Assembly: GCF_000282195.1 (NCBI RefSeq) | Contig: NZ_AKJT01000036.1 | Span: 62,001 to 126,000, forward strand | From: Pseudomonas sp. GM18 | Lineage (GTDB): Bacteria; Pseudomonadota; Gammaproteobacteria; Pseudomonadales; Pseudomonadaceae | Reading direction: 5' to 3' | Length of the DNA: 64,000 nt | Part shown: piece after piece, positions 54,018 to 62,737 of the stretch | Layout: each line of letters begins with the position of its first letter | Position numbering within the stretch: position 1 is the stretch's first letter | The notes under the pieces: generated by a model | What the model was told of the DNA's origin: nothing | Database searches by the model: none | Seen by the model: only the letters and a program-made list of their open reading frames with translations | Position numbers and translations under genes: made by a program

Positions 54018-55318
54018 GTCGCAGCCACTACCTCAAACACCTGGCCCTGAGCATGGGCACCAAACTGGCAATGATCGGCTTGCGGCTGCTGCGCAACGTG
54101 TTGCTGGCGCGGATCCTGGGGCCCAGCGAGCGCGGCCTGTTTGCGCTGCTCAGTACCCTGCCCGACTTGATCAGCGCCGCCACCAGCGGCGGGCTGAACT
54201 CGGCAGTGGGTTATCAGGCGGCCAAGCAACAGCCGATGGGTTTGCTGCTGAGCCAGGTGCTGGTGTTCGGTTGCCTGCTGGCGGGTTTGCTGACGTTGCT
54301 GGTGGTGGCGCTGGTGCGCGAGTTCGGCAGCGAACTCGACATCACCACGCAACTGGGATTGCTCGCCTGGCTGTTGCTGCTGGCGGTGCCGCTGACCGTG
54401 CTCAAGAGCGGCCTGCTGACCTTGCACAACGCGTCGGGCGCTGTGGTGGCGTTCAATGCCTTGCGACTGGTGGAATCGCTGGCGCCACTGCTGCTGTTTA
54501 TCGCCTTGTTCTGGATGTGGAAAGACGCTGCGCTGGAGGCGGCGCTGATCAGTTGGCTGGCCGGCATCAGCCTGGTGGTGCTGGCCGGTTGGGTCTGGCT
54601 CAACCGTGCGCAACCCTTGACGTTGCAATGGGACCGCGCCAGCCAGAAAGAACTGTTGCGCTACAGCGCCCGTAGCCATCCCGATTTGTTGTTCCAGCAA
54701 GTGATTCTGCGTTCCGATTACCTGTTCATCGGTGCCTTGCTCGGCAGCACGGCGTTGGGTCATTACGCCATGGCCAGTGCTGCCGCCGAGTTGCTGCTGA
54801 TCGTCCCGGAAGCGGTGACCACACCGCTGATGAAACGCCTGCTGCAGCAAGACGAAGGCATGGAGCGCCTGACACCGTTGGCCCTGCGCCTGACCGCCAC
54901 GGTGATGCTCGGTGCCTGCCTGACCATGGCCGTGATCGGGCAATGGCTGATCGTCACGCTGTTCGGCATTGCTTATCAACCGGCCTACCCGGCCTTACTG
55001 GCGCTGCTGCCGGGGCTGCTCGGTCTTTGCTATGCGAGCATCTTGCGCCTGGACTTGCTGGGCAAAAATCGCCCCGGCACGGTGTCGCTGCTGGTGGGCC
55101 TCGGCGCGCTGCTGAACCTGGCCCTGAACCTGTTGCTGATCCCGATATATGGCATCGTCGGCGCGGCGGCGGCATCGTCCATCGCCTACCTGGCGGTGAC
55201 CGTCGCGCTGCTGGTGACGTACTGCCGGTTGAGCGGCGTACCGGTCTGGCAAACCCTGATCATCCTGCCCAGCGATGTGGCACCGATGCTTCAGATGCTG
55301 CAACGGAAATCGGCATGA
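54014..55318 (+). CDS. Wzx-type polysaccharide flippase
   Basis: A 434-residue MOP/MATE-like protein with about 12-14 membrane segments. The start SHYLKHLALSMGTKLAMIGLRLLRNVLLARILGPSERGLFAL-type region (here in shorter blocks) is the polysaccharide synthase/Wzx pattern. It turns the undecaprenyl-linked repeat unit to the periplasmic side. ATG 54014 overlaps the deacetylase stop (ATGA) and its own stop overlaps the next ATG. Confidence 0.88.
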   Translation: MSRSHYLKHLALSMGTKLAMIGLRLLRNVLLARILGPSERGLFALLSTLPDLISAATSGGLNSAVGYQAAKQQPMGLLLSQVLVFGCLLAGLLTLLVVALVREFGSELDITTQLGLLAWLLLLAVPLTVLKSGLLTLHNASGAVVAFNALRLVESLAPLLLFIALFWMWKDAALEAALISWLAGISLVVLAGWVWLNRAQPLTLQWDRASQKELLRYSARSHPDLLFQQVILRSDYLFIGALLGSTALGHYAMASAAAELLLIVPEAVTTPLMKRLLQQDEGMERLTPLALRLTATVMLGACLTMAVIGQWLIVTLFGIAYQPAYPALLALLPGLLGLCYASILRLDLLGKNRPGTVSLLVGLGALLNLALNLLLIPIYGIVGAAAASSIAYLAVTVALLVTYCRLSGVPVWQTLIILPSDVAPMLQMLQRKSA

Positions 55319-57234
55319 AACGCCTGGTGCTGCTGTTGAGCCTGGGCCTCGGTTTGAGCGCGCAGGCGGCGCCCATGCGCTGGGCCGACATTCGCGACGG
55401 CAGCCTGTACCTGCAAGCGGATCGACCCGACACGTTGACTATCCGTTGGGTCCCGGCGTGGCAGGCCGATGCCAACGAAGAACACCTGTACCTGCTCGAC
55501 GGCAACGGCAATCTGAAGGGCGATCGCCTGATCGCCGCCAGTGAAACCCGCGGCAAGCAGAGCTGGCCGCTGGCGCCGGGTGCCGCCAGTTATCGACTGG
55601 AAATTCCGGGCTACAGTTTCCGCCGCTACACCGTCGAACACGACGAACGCACCGTGGCGTTGTTCGCCCCGGCCAAGGTGCATTTCAGCGCCGAAACCCG
55701 TGGCGGCGATGAGCTGTATTTCAAAGTCGCACCGGGGGAACACGCGGTGCTGGCCGGCAAGTTTCACGGTGGCGTCAGCGCTCTGCTGGCCCAGCGTGTG
55801 GGCGATAACAAACAAGTGACGCTGGCACTGAAACCCTATCGCGCCTATTGGCAATTCGATCAGCTTGAACTACCCGTCACCCAGGACGAACAAGTCTGGC
55901 ACCTGCGCCTGCAAGGCAGCGGCAAGGTCGCGTTCTGGCTCGATGGCACGGCAAACCTGTTCGCCCAGAATCCGCAGCAACTCAAGCCGCTGCGCGAGGA
56001 CGATGGCCAGACCCGGTTGACCCTGCATAAAGAGACGCTCGGCCCGACCCCGAACCTGGGCATTTACTTGCCTTACGTGCTGCCGCCTCAATCCAGTTTC
56101 GCGGCGCTCGACGTCCTCAATCCTCAGGCAGGCTCCTATTACAGTTTCGTCGACGTCACCGCGCAAAATCCGCACTACGAAGATGCGTTCCGCCAGCTCT
56201 ATCAGAACCGCTTCGGCATCACGCAGGACATCACGCTGTTGGCCGGCAGCCAGCGTCAGGCCGATCTGCGCGCCGACACCATGAGCAACGCCGGCCTCGA
56301 CGCCTGGCTCGCCGCCACCCGCGCCCTCGGTGGCACCGGTACTCATTACATCGCGTTCGCCGACGAGCCGAACCTTAACTACTCGAGCTACGCCAACTAC
56401 CAGGCGATCTTCAACAGCATGGCCCGACAAGTGCGTAGCGACCCGGCTAACGCCAAGGCCGGCATTCGTATTGCCATGCCCGCCAGTTCGCGCTTCGTCA
56501 ACGGCCCGTTCACCGACGATGCCGCCGACAAGCGCGGTATCGATTGGGCACGGCGCCTGCTGGCCGAATCCGGCGAGCAGATCGACGCCCTCGCCTGGCA
56601 TGAATGGATGGTTCGCGACCTGCTGGCGACCCGGGTCTATCGCGACAGCGTGCGCCGCGCCGCCGAACTGGTGGGCCTCGATGCCAAGGGCCGGCCACGC
56701 AAGGCCTTGCTGCTGGACCAGACCAACCTGTCCAGCGGCTCAAGCCTGAGCCCCTACGATCAGGAAACCCATTTCGCTTCGCTGTGGTGGGCCTCGGTGG
56801 TCATCAACTCGGCGCAGGACGGGTTGCTGGACATGCTCAACTGGTTCCAGGCCGCCGATGAACCGAACTACCCCAAAGGCATGGTGCGGGTGCTGGGCGG
56901 CGATCGTTTCGAGCTCAAACCGGTGGGCCTGGCCCAACAATTCATCCGGCAGCACTGGCTGAAAAACGTCATGCGCCTGGACAACGACGCCTTCGAAGTC
57001 GACGTGTTGGCGATGGCCACCGAGCGCCAGCGCAGCCTGTTGGGCGTCAATAAGGGCGCGCGCTTGCAGCGTGTCGATCTGGCCGGGGCGACCTGCCCGC
57101 TGACCAAGGGAGCGCTGGTGTATTTCGGTGCCGACAGCCGCAGTCGCGAAGGCAAATTCAACTGTCAGGACGGCCGCGTCAGCTTCGATCTGCCTGGGCA
57201 AACCTTGTTCGCCCTGAGCTGGAGCGCCTCATGA
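55315..57234 (+). CDS. secreted clan-A glycosidase-like protein in the exopolysaccharide operon
   Basis: From ATG 55315 a 639-residue protein with a signal sequence (about 1-19, ending AQAA). After a beta-rich region of about 240 residues comes a TIM-barrel-like part: IAFADEPNLNYSSYANYQ holds the acid/base E351 in the DEPN form of clan GH-A. The strand-7 position, about 117 residues on, reads LLLDQTN with D468 where GH39-like enzymes have Glu; E430 in WHEWM is another candidate. It resembles PslG-type glycosidases of exopolysaccharide loci, thus polymer trimming or release is the inferred role. Confidence 0.7.
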   Translation: MKRLVLLLSLGLGLSAQAAPMRWADIRDGSLYLQADRPDTLTIRWVPAWQADANEEHLYLLDGNGNLKGDRLIAASETRGKQSWPLAPGAASYRLEIPGYSFRRYTVEHDERTVALFAPAKVHFSAETRGGDELYFKVAPGEHAVLAGKFHGGVSALLAQRVGDNKQVTLALKPYRAYWQFDQLELPVTQDEQVWHLRLQGSGKVAFWLDGTANLFAQNPQQLKPLREDDGQTRLTLHKETLGPTPNLGIYLPYVLPPQSSFAALDVLNPQAGSYYSFVDVTAQNPHYEDAFRQLYQNRFGITQDITLLAGSQRQADLRADTMSNAGLDAWLAATRALGGTGTHYIAFADEPNLNYSSYANYQAIFNSMARQVRSDPANAKAGIRIAMPASSRFVNGPFTDDAADKRGIDWARRLLAESGEQIDALAWHEWMVRDLLATRVYRDSVRRAAELVGLDAKGRPRKALLLDQTNLSSGSSLSPYDQETHFASLWWASVVINSAQDGLLDMLNWFQAADEPNYPKGMVRVLGGDRFELKPVGLAQQFIRQHWLKNVMRLDNDAFEVDVLAMATERQRSLLGVNKGARLQRVDLAGATCPLTKGALVYFGADSRSREGKFNCQDGRVSFDLPGQTLFALSWSAS

Positions 57235-57269
57235 ACGTCCATGAGTTATGCGGCGGCCTGAACCTATGA
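57231..57269 (+). other. 12-codon relay ORF between the glycosidase and acyltransferase genes
   Basis: ATG 57231 overlaps the glycosidase TGA (ATGA) and opens MNVHELCGGLNL; its TGA at 57267-57269 overlaps the ATG of the next gene at 57266. It links two genes that would otherwise be 31 bases apart with no clear ribosome site for the second. It may pass terminating ribosomes on to the second gene. Confidence 0.45.
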
Positions 57270-58489
57270 TGGCTCGATTCGAATGGCGCACTTCGCTGTG
57301 CGCTCCGGACTTTCCGACAACCGCCTATGAGGGGTTGCGCTGGCGCGTGACGGACCATACACCGTTCAACACCCTCGCCTGGCTGCGCGCATCGGAACAG
57401 GCACTGGTTGCCGGGGAGCGCTTGCACGTTCTGCTCGGCTGGCACGGCGATGAATTGGCCTTGTGCCTGCCGTTGGTGGTATCCGTGGAGCACTTTGGCG
57501 GGCTACCGTTTCGAGTCCTGCATCACCTCGGTTATCCCCTCACCGATCGCCTGGCCCTGCTCAGCTGCCTCGATGCCGAGAGCATGCGCAAGGCGCTGGT
57601 GATCATTCGCCGTCGCGTGCCCCATGCAATGCTGCAACTCAATGAATTGTCCGAACCCACCGGCGAGGAAAGTGCGCTGACCACCTGGATGGCCCACAGC
57701 TCGACCGGCGAACGCCGCCTCAGTTGTCGGGTGCCGGTGCACCTGATCAGCGACGCCGACCACCAGGAAGTGTCCGGCGACCCGCGCTACAAACTGCGCC
57801 GTGCGCGTAAACGGATCGCGGCCTGCGGGGCCGAGGTCCGGCGGATAACCCCCGACACCGCCACCATCAGGCCACTATTGCGGACCCTCGGCAAAGTCGA
57901 AGCGCTGAGCTGGAAAGGCCTTCAAGGGGTGGGGATTTTCACCAACGACCGCTACCGGCAATGGATCGAGCAAGCCTTCACCGCCCTCGCCGAACAGGGA
58001 CTGGTGCGGGTGGTGGTGCTGGAACTGAACGGGCGCTGCATCAGCTACCGTATCGGCTTGCTGGAACAGGGCCGGTTGTACGACTACAACCTGGCGTTCT
58101 TGCCGCAATACGCCGACCTGGGCAGCGGTCGCGTGCTGCTCGAAGAGTGGATCCACTGGGGGCTGGACGACAATTGGCACTGGGTCGATGCCTCACGGAT
58201 CAGCCTGGAAAACTCCAGCCATCAACTCCTGGAACGCATGACCGGGCAACTGGAGCACTGGCGCTGGAGTTTCTACTCCTGGCGCCCCAGCGGCCTCGCT
58301 CTGGGGCTGGCCCTGCGACTCTGGCACCACATCAAACCCTGGTTAAAAAAATGGCAGGCCAGGCGTGCAGCAGCGCTGGTTGCTCCTACGCTTACACCTA
58401 TGCAGGCGCCTATTGTCGCCAAAGACGCTGCACCCACCGAACAAGAAAGAGAGGGCAGCCATGCCTCGCCAAGTCATAGTCAACGCTGA
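57266..58489 (+). CDS. BcsL/CelD-type (FemAB-like) acyltransferase
   Basis: A protein of about 407 residues of the PF13480 GNAT group often linked to cellulose or exopolysaccharide synthesis. The C-terminal half shows RYKLRRARKRI, GKVEALSWKG and the region RISYRIG/YDYNLAFLPQYADLGSGRVLLEEWIHW, the usual acyl-CoA domain. A hydrophobic patch near 345-365 could attach it to the membrane. Start may be ATG 57248, 57266 or 57269; none has a strong ribosome site. It overlaps the next gene by 29 bases. Probable role: acylation of the polymer unit. Confidence 0.78.
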   Translation: MMARFEWRTSLCAPDFPTTAYEGLRWRVTDHTPFNTLAWLRASEQALVAGERLHVLLGWHGDELALCLPLVVSVEHFGGLPFRVLHHLGYPLTDRLALLSCLDAESMRKALVIIRRRVPHAMLQLNELSEPTGEESALTTWMAHSSTGERRLSCRVPVHLISDADHQEVSGDPRYKLRRARKRIAACGAEVRRITPDTATIRPLLRTLGKVEALSWKGLQGVGIFTNDRYRQWIEQAFTALAEQGLVRVVVLELNGRCISYRIGLLEQGRLYDYNLAFLPQYADLGSGRVLLEEWIHWGLDDNWHWVDASRISLENSSHQLLERMTGQLEHWRWSFYSWRPSGLALGLALRLWHHIKPWLKKWQARRAAALVAPTLTPMQAPIVAKDAAPTEQEREGSHASPSHSQR

Positions 58490-59273
58490 CGATTTCGGCC
58501 TCAGCCCGAGCGAAAACGCGGTGATCCTGGGCGCCTTCCACGCTGGGGTCATCAGTTCCGCGACCGCCATGGCCAACATGCCGGCCTTCGAAGCGGCCTG
58601 CGTCCTGGCCCGACAGCCATTGCTCAAGGGTCGGGTCGGGCTGCACTTCAACCTCACGTATGGCCGACCGTTGAGCCTGTCGATTCTCGCGCGTTCGACA
58701 TTCTGCGACAGCCAGGGTGAGTTCGACCTCAGCCTGCCCCGCCACAGCCTCTGGCTCAACCGCCTGGATCGCGACGCGGTGCTGGAGGAACTCGAAGCCC
58801 AATGGCAACGCTGCCTGGACAACGGCCTGCACCCCAGCCACCTCGATTCCCATCAGCACGTGCACAACATCTGGCCCATCGGTGAAATCGTCGCGCGTTT
58901 TGCTGCTCGCCAAGGGGTGCCCGTGCGACTGGCGCGCGATCTGGGCAGTAATTTGAGCGTGCCCAAGCGAATGTTCAAGACGTTGCTCAACCATCGATTG
59001 AACAGCCTGTCCGGAGCGACCGCCCAGAACGTCTGCACCCCGGTCGACCTGCGCACCGTGGCGATGCCAATCGACGGCCTGCTGGAAATCGTCGTCCATC
59101 CGATCCATATCGGCGCCGATTTTGGCGATGCCTATCTGAATCCGGGTGAGTCGCTGAGCCATGTGCTGGAGCAGCGTCTTGCGGGTGTTCCGAGGGTGTC
59201 CTATGCCGTTGTGCCGAGAGCGTCCCAGGAGGAACCGCAATACCCGACCGAACTGCACCCGTTGAAATCCTGA
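58461..59273 (+). CDS. ChbG/HpnK (YdjC) family carbohydrate deacetylase
   Basis: A 270-residue YdjC-fold protein. The metal-binding NADDFGLS at 7-14 and HLDSHQHVH (about 129-137) with HFNLTYGRP are intact. Members remove acetyl groups from N-acetylated sugars or hopanoid-linked sugars. The start ATG 58461 follows GAGGG. Its position as the second deacetylase of the operon suggests a further trimming step on the repeat unit. Confidence 0.85.
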   Translation: MPRQVIVNADDFGLSPSENAVILGAFHAGVISSATAMANMPAFEAACVLARQPLLKGRVGLHFNLTYGRPLSLSILARSTFCDSQGEFDLSLPRHSLWLNRLDRDAVLEELEAQWQRCLDNGLHPSHLDSHQHVHNIWPIGEIVARFAARQGVPVRLARDLGSNLSVPKRMFKTLLNHRLNSLSGATAQNVCTPVDLRTVAMPIDGLLEIVVHPIHIGADFGDAYLNPGESLSHVLEQRLAGVPRVSYAVVPRASQEEPQYPTELHPLKS

Positions 59274-59330
59274 TTTATCGCCATCGAAAACGTTACTCAC
59301 CACACCCTGGCTTCAGCCTCGGAGGACTTC

Positions 59331-60020
59331 ATGAGCGTCATCGACAAGCTTAGCGAACGTATCAAACAAAAAGGCCTGCTCTACACACTCCAGACGCTCT
59401 GGAAGCGTTATGTGTACTTCCATCGGGAGCTGCTGTGGCTGGGGCGCGATCTGGTGACCCCGGTGGCGCCGCAAAATCTGCGGCCCTATTCGGGCTTGCG
59501 CCTGGTGAACATCACCCCGGAAAACGCCACGGCGTTCACCAAGTATTACGGTAACCGCGTCAAGGCCATGGCCGAAATCGCCGCCGAGGGCCACACCGGG
59601 CACATGTACGTGGATGAGCAAGGTGATGCCATCGGATTTATCTGGGGCAGTGCCAGGGACTACTTCGACCGGCACTATTACGGCTGCTGGTTCCGGATCA
59701 ACCCCGGTGAGTTTTTCGAGTTCGGCGGTGAAATGATCCCGCTCTACTTTGGCACCAGCCTGTCGATGGACGCCCAGTTCAAGCTCTGGGACGCGATGCG
59801 AGCCAAAGGGTGCAACAAGATCGTCGACGTCTGCGACACCCGCAATATCCAGGCGATGAAAATGCACATCCGCATGGACTACCAGGAGCAAGGGCGCATC
59901 ACCCACGTCTACGACCTGTTCGGCCGCTGGCGCTTCTTCCGCGAAACCTACTACAGCGCCTCACGGCTGACTGCACTGCGCAAACCGGAACAGCGGCCGG
60001 TGACGGCGGCGCAGGCGTGA
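59331..60020 (+). CDS. GNAT family acetyltransferase, last gene of the exopolysaccharide operon
   Basis: A 229-residue protein with a central GNAT fold: the strand GDAIGFIWGSARDY and the C-terminal VCDTRNIQAMKMHIRMDYQEQG, where GNAT proteins have the Asn-x-x-A/S-x-x-x-Y/H region. The start ATG follows GAGGAC. Homologues beside exopolysaccharide genes probably acetylate a sugar amine; the Q-x-x-G-x-G loop is not clearly kept, so catalytic activity is uncertain. Confidence 0.7.
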   Translation: MSVIDKLSERIKQKGLLYTLQTLWKRYVYFHRELLWLGRDLVTPVAPQNLRPYSGLRLVNITPENATAFTKYYGNRVKAMAEIAAEGHTGHMYVDEQGDAIGFIWGSARDYFDRHYYGCWFRINPGEFFEFGGEMIPLYFGTSLSMDAQFKLWDAMRAKGCNKIVDVCDTRNIQAMKMHIRMDYQEQGRITHVYDLFGRWRFFRETYYSASRLTALRKPEQRPVTAAQA

Positions 60021-60070
60021 TTGGCTTCCGCTCCCACATTTTGCCGCATTTCCCTGTGGGAGCGGGCTTG

Positions 60071-60319
60071 CCCTAATGCCAGTCAGTTAAACAATTTCAG
60101 CCGCGACGCACTCCTTGTAGCAGCTGGCGAAGCCTGCGTTCGGCTGCGCAGCAGTCGTAAAACCATAACTGCGGTACGTCAGACAGATTGCATTCGTCGG
60201 ACTCACGACTGCTTCGCAGCCGAACGCAGCCTCGCCAGGGCTCGACAGCTGCTACGGCCGAACGCAGGCTTCGCCAGCTGCTACAGATTGCATTACGGCT
60301 TAACTGACTGACATTAGGG
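60071..60319. repeat. REPIN array inside 20-bp terminal inverted repeats
   Basis: The left end CCCTAATGCCAGTCAGTTAA (60071-60090) is matched by the right end TTAACTGACTGACATTAGGG (60300-60319), 19 of 20 bases as inverted repeats. Inside are REP units starting GTAGCAGCTGGCGAAGCCTG at 60117, an imperfect inverted copy at 60221-60254 and a perfect inverted copy at 60259-60284. The outer matches extend into GGGCTTGCCC on both sides. The REPIN at 5657 has part of the same outer sequence. Confidence 0.8.
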
Positions 60320-60391
60320 CTTGCCCGCGATGGCGTCATGTTGCCTACGCAGTTCTGGGAAAAATACAGCCAACTCAAAAGAACCAACTGA

Positions 60392-60437
60392 CTCCTCATG
60401 CCTGCGCTAACAGATACATTCGCACAGGAATGAGGAG
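60392..60437. promoter_or_regulatory. inverted repeat covering the ribosome site of the antitoxin-like gene
   Basis: CTCCTCATGCCTGCGC (60392-60407) pairs with GCACAGGAATGAGGAG (60422-60437) at 14 of 16 positions around a 14-base loop. The right arm is the GAGGAG ribosome site of the ATG at 60446. It may be an operator for the gene product or an RNA hairpin that limits translation. Confidence 0.55.
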
Positions 60438-60445
60438 CCAGAAGC

Positions 60446-60754
60446 ATGAATCAAAAACTAACAAACTTCGACATGGCGGCACTGCTCGACAGTGACGAAG
60501 CCATCAGCGAATACCTCTCTCAGGTATTGGCAGACGGCGACAACGAAGAGTTTCTTCGTGCTATCGGCTATGTGGTAAAGGCCCGCGGCATGACACAAAT
60601 TGCCAAAGATTCCGGAATGGGGCGCGAAAGCCTGTACAAGGCCTTCGCACCCGGGGCGAAACCACGTTTTGATACGGTTCTAAAGGTCATTCATGCCTTG
60701 GGCATTGATCTCTGCGCGCAACCAGGACACGCGGCAAATCACTCAACGCTCTGA
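60446..60754 (+). CDS. addiction-module antidote (HTH) protein without adjacent toxin
   Basis: A 102-residue helix-turn-helix protein of the HI1420/HigA-like antidote group: DEAISEYLSQVLADGDNEEFLRAIGYV followed by the HTH MTQIAKDSGMGRESLYKAFA and PRFDTVLKVIHALGIDL. In this group the RelE/HigB-like toxin gene is normally directly upstream; here the upstream DNA is a repeat element and no toxin reading frame is found. It may act as a free-standing regulator or antidote to a toxin elsewhere. Confidence 0.8.
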   Translation: MNQKLTNFDMAALLDSDEAISEYLSQVLADGDNEEFLRAIGYVVKARGMTQIAKDSGMGRESLYKAFAPGAKPRFDTVLKVIHALGIDLCAQPGHAANHSTL

Positions 60755-60768
60755 AAATACCCCTGGCA

Positions 60769-61581
60769 CTACGTTGCTCGCTTCACCGCCACCAACGTGT
60801 AACACAACGGCAACTGCGCTTTTTGCTGCTGATACCGATCGTAGAGCTCTTCGCGGTTGGAATGCGGGTACTCCTTGAAATGACTGATCTGCAACCCCGC
60901 CTCCACGGCACCGGTGAAGATGGCGCCCAGGGTGTGGACGAACCAGTAGGACGCCGAGGCCTGCTGTTCGACTTTGCCTTCGTAGACGATCGGTTGGTCC
61001 TGGACGAAAGGCTCGCTGCGGAAATACGAGCTGTCCGGGCGATAGGGATCGGCTGACTCGGGGTCGAACATTTCCAGGAACGGGTGGGTTTCGTAAATCA
61101 CCAGGCTGCCGCCGGGCTTGAGGGTTTGCGCGACATGGCGCAAGAACTCGCCGATGTCCGGCATCCAGTTCAATACGCCGATGGTGATCAGCGCCACGTC
61201 GAAACGCTGATGAAGTTCCGTCGGCAGGTGATGGATGTCAGCCTCGATGAATTCGGGCTGATGAGGCGAACGGGATGCCAGCTCCCGGGCCTGATCGAGA
61301 AAGGCCCCGGACTGGTCGACGCCCACCACGCTGCGGGCACCCAGCGCAAACAGCGAAAGACTTTCCCGGCCATTGTTGCAGCCCAGTTGCACCACATCCT
61401 TGCCGTCGACACCGACCTGTTGGAGCAACCCGGTGAGGGTGTCATCCAGGCAGGAAAAATCGCCATGGCTCACGGCACTCAAACGGGCCTGCCACTCGGG
61501 GGTACCTTTGTGGTGTTGGGCGGAGTCATTCCATGCATCGCGATTGCTGGCGATGGCTTTTTCTTTTGTCGGCATTTCCAT
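60769..61581 (-). CDS. class I SAM-dependent methyltransferase
   Basis: A 270-residue methyltransferase. The SAM site is VVQLGCNNGRESLSLFALGA (motif I with GCNNG) followed by GVDQS, and IEADIHHLP and LKPGGSLVIYETHPFLEMF further on. Such proteins methylate small molecules; the substrate is not known. It ends 14 bases from the convergent antitoxin-like gene. Confidence 0.82.
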   Translation of the reverse strand: MEMPTKEKAIASNRDAWNDSAQHHKGTPEWQARLSAVSHGDFSCLDDTLTGLLQQVGVDGKDVVQLGCNNGRESLSLFALGARSVVGVDQSGAFLDQARELASRSPHQPEFIEADIHHLPTELHQRFDVALITIGVLNWMPDIGEFLRHVAQTLKPGGSLVIYETHPFLEMFDPESADPYRPDSSYFRSEPFVQDQPIVYEGKVEQQASASYWFVHTLGAIFTGAVEAGLQISHFKEYPHSNREELYDRYQQQKAQLPLCYTLVAVKRAT

Positions 61582-61674
61582 TGCACGCTCCAGATTCCGG
61601 GCCTTTGATTGACCGGCACGAGTCTAGATCAGCGTCAGGAAAAACCACATCAGGGGTTTGTTGCGATCTTGTAA

Positions 61675-62577
61675 TCACCGATGACGCGAGCCCTCTTGCT
61701 GATTCAACCGCTCACGCAAGAACTCGATCAGCGCCTGCACCGGCCGCGAGGCCTGACGATGCTGCGGGTAGACCGCCGACAAGGTCAGCGGCTCGGGGCG
61801 GAAATCATCCAGCACCGGCACCAGCCGGCCGTCCTCCAGGGCCGAGCCGACGATGAAGCTCGGCAAGTACGTGATGCCCATGCCGGCGATGGCCGCGTCC
61901 TTGAGCAGTTCACCGTTGTTGACCCGCATCCGCCCGGTGACGTTGACGGTCAGCGGTTTGCCCCGCCCTTCGAACCGCCATTGCACCTGGCGGCCATGGC
62001 CGTAGGGCAGGCAATCATGGGTGTACAAATCCTCGGGTTTGAGCGGTGTGCCACGCTCGGCCAGATACGCCGGGCTGGCGCAGTACACCCGCTCGATGAC
62101 GGCGATGCGGCGGGCGATCAGGGTCGAGTCCTCCAGCACGCCGATGCGCAAGGCCAAATCGTATCCTTCGCCGAGCAAGTCCACCGGCCGATCGCTCAGG
62201 TCGACCTCCACGGTGACATCGCGATAACGCTGCAAAAATACCGGCAGCAAACAGCCCAAATGTGCCACGGCAAACGACAACGGTGCACTCAGGCGAACGG
62301 TGCCGCGAGGCTCGATGGTCTGGCCAGCGATGCCCTGCTCCACTTGCTCGACTTCACTGAGCAGGCGCAGGGCCGATTCGTAATAACTCTGCCCCAGCGG
62401 GGTGACGTCCAGCCGTCGGGTGGAGCGATTGAGCAGGCGCACGCCGAGGCGCTCTTCGAGTTGCATCAGGCGGCGGCTGACGAATTGCTTGGACAGGCCC
62501 AATTGATCGGCTGCCGCCGTGAAGCTGCCGGAGTCCATGACCTGGCAAAAAATACGCATGTCTTCGAACGGATTCAT
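61675..62577 (-). CDS. LysR family transcriptional regulator, divergent to the secreted esterase
   Basis: From ATG 62577 (AGAGAG upstream) a 300-residue LysR protein of the CrgA/DsdC-like subgroup: FTAAADQLGLSKQFVSRRLMQLEERLGVRLLNRSTRRLDVTPLG at the N-terminus read in blocks, with the effector domain after. An ATG at 62634 would add 19 residues before the normal start. It faces the esterase gene across 160 bases and probably controls it. Confidence 0.87.
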   Translation of the reverse strand: MNPFEDMRIFCQVMDSGSFTAAADQLGLSKQFVSRRLMQLEERLGVRLLNRSTRRLDVTPLGQSYYESALRLLSEVEQVEQGIAGQTIEPRGTVRLSAPLSFAVAHLGCLLPVFLQRYRDVTVEVDLSDRPVDLLGEGYDLALRIGVLEDSTLIARRIAVIERVYCASPAYLAERGTPLKPEDLYTHDCLPYGHGRQVQWRFEGRGKPLTVNVTGRMRVNNGELLKDAAIAGMGITYLPSFIVGSALEDGRLVPVLDDFRPEPLTLSAVYPQHRQASRPVQALIEFLRERLNQQEGSRHR

Positions 62578-62737
62578 TGTCACTCTCTGGTTGACAGTTA
62601 ATCGCTTTATAGCCGCTTTTTCACTTTCCGGCATCTCATTAATCTGTGCTCACGGTGTTGCTGAGGCCTGACCCCCAGCGCCACAGCAGCCCGATCCCAA
62701 GGCATAAAAACTCAAACGATTTAAAAAGGATTTGCAC

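Larger units (their letters stand above)
60021..60445. other. intergenic region with REPIN composite element
   Basis: No gene is supported. The first half is a repeat element (60071-60319); the end is the control region of the antitoxin-like gene with a long inverted repeat at 60392-60437. Confidence 0.75.

Noticed and set aside
54943..57234. Longer start for the glycosidase inside the flippase gene
   Set aside because: It would overlap the flippase by 370 bases; ATG 55315 gives a proper signal sequence and an ATGA overlap.
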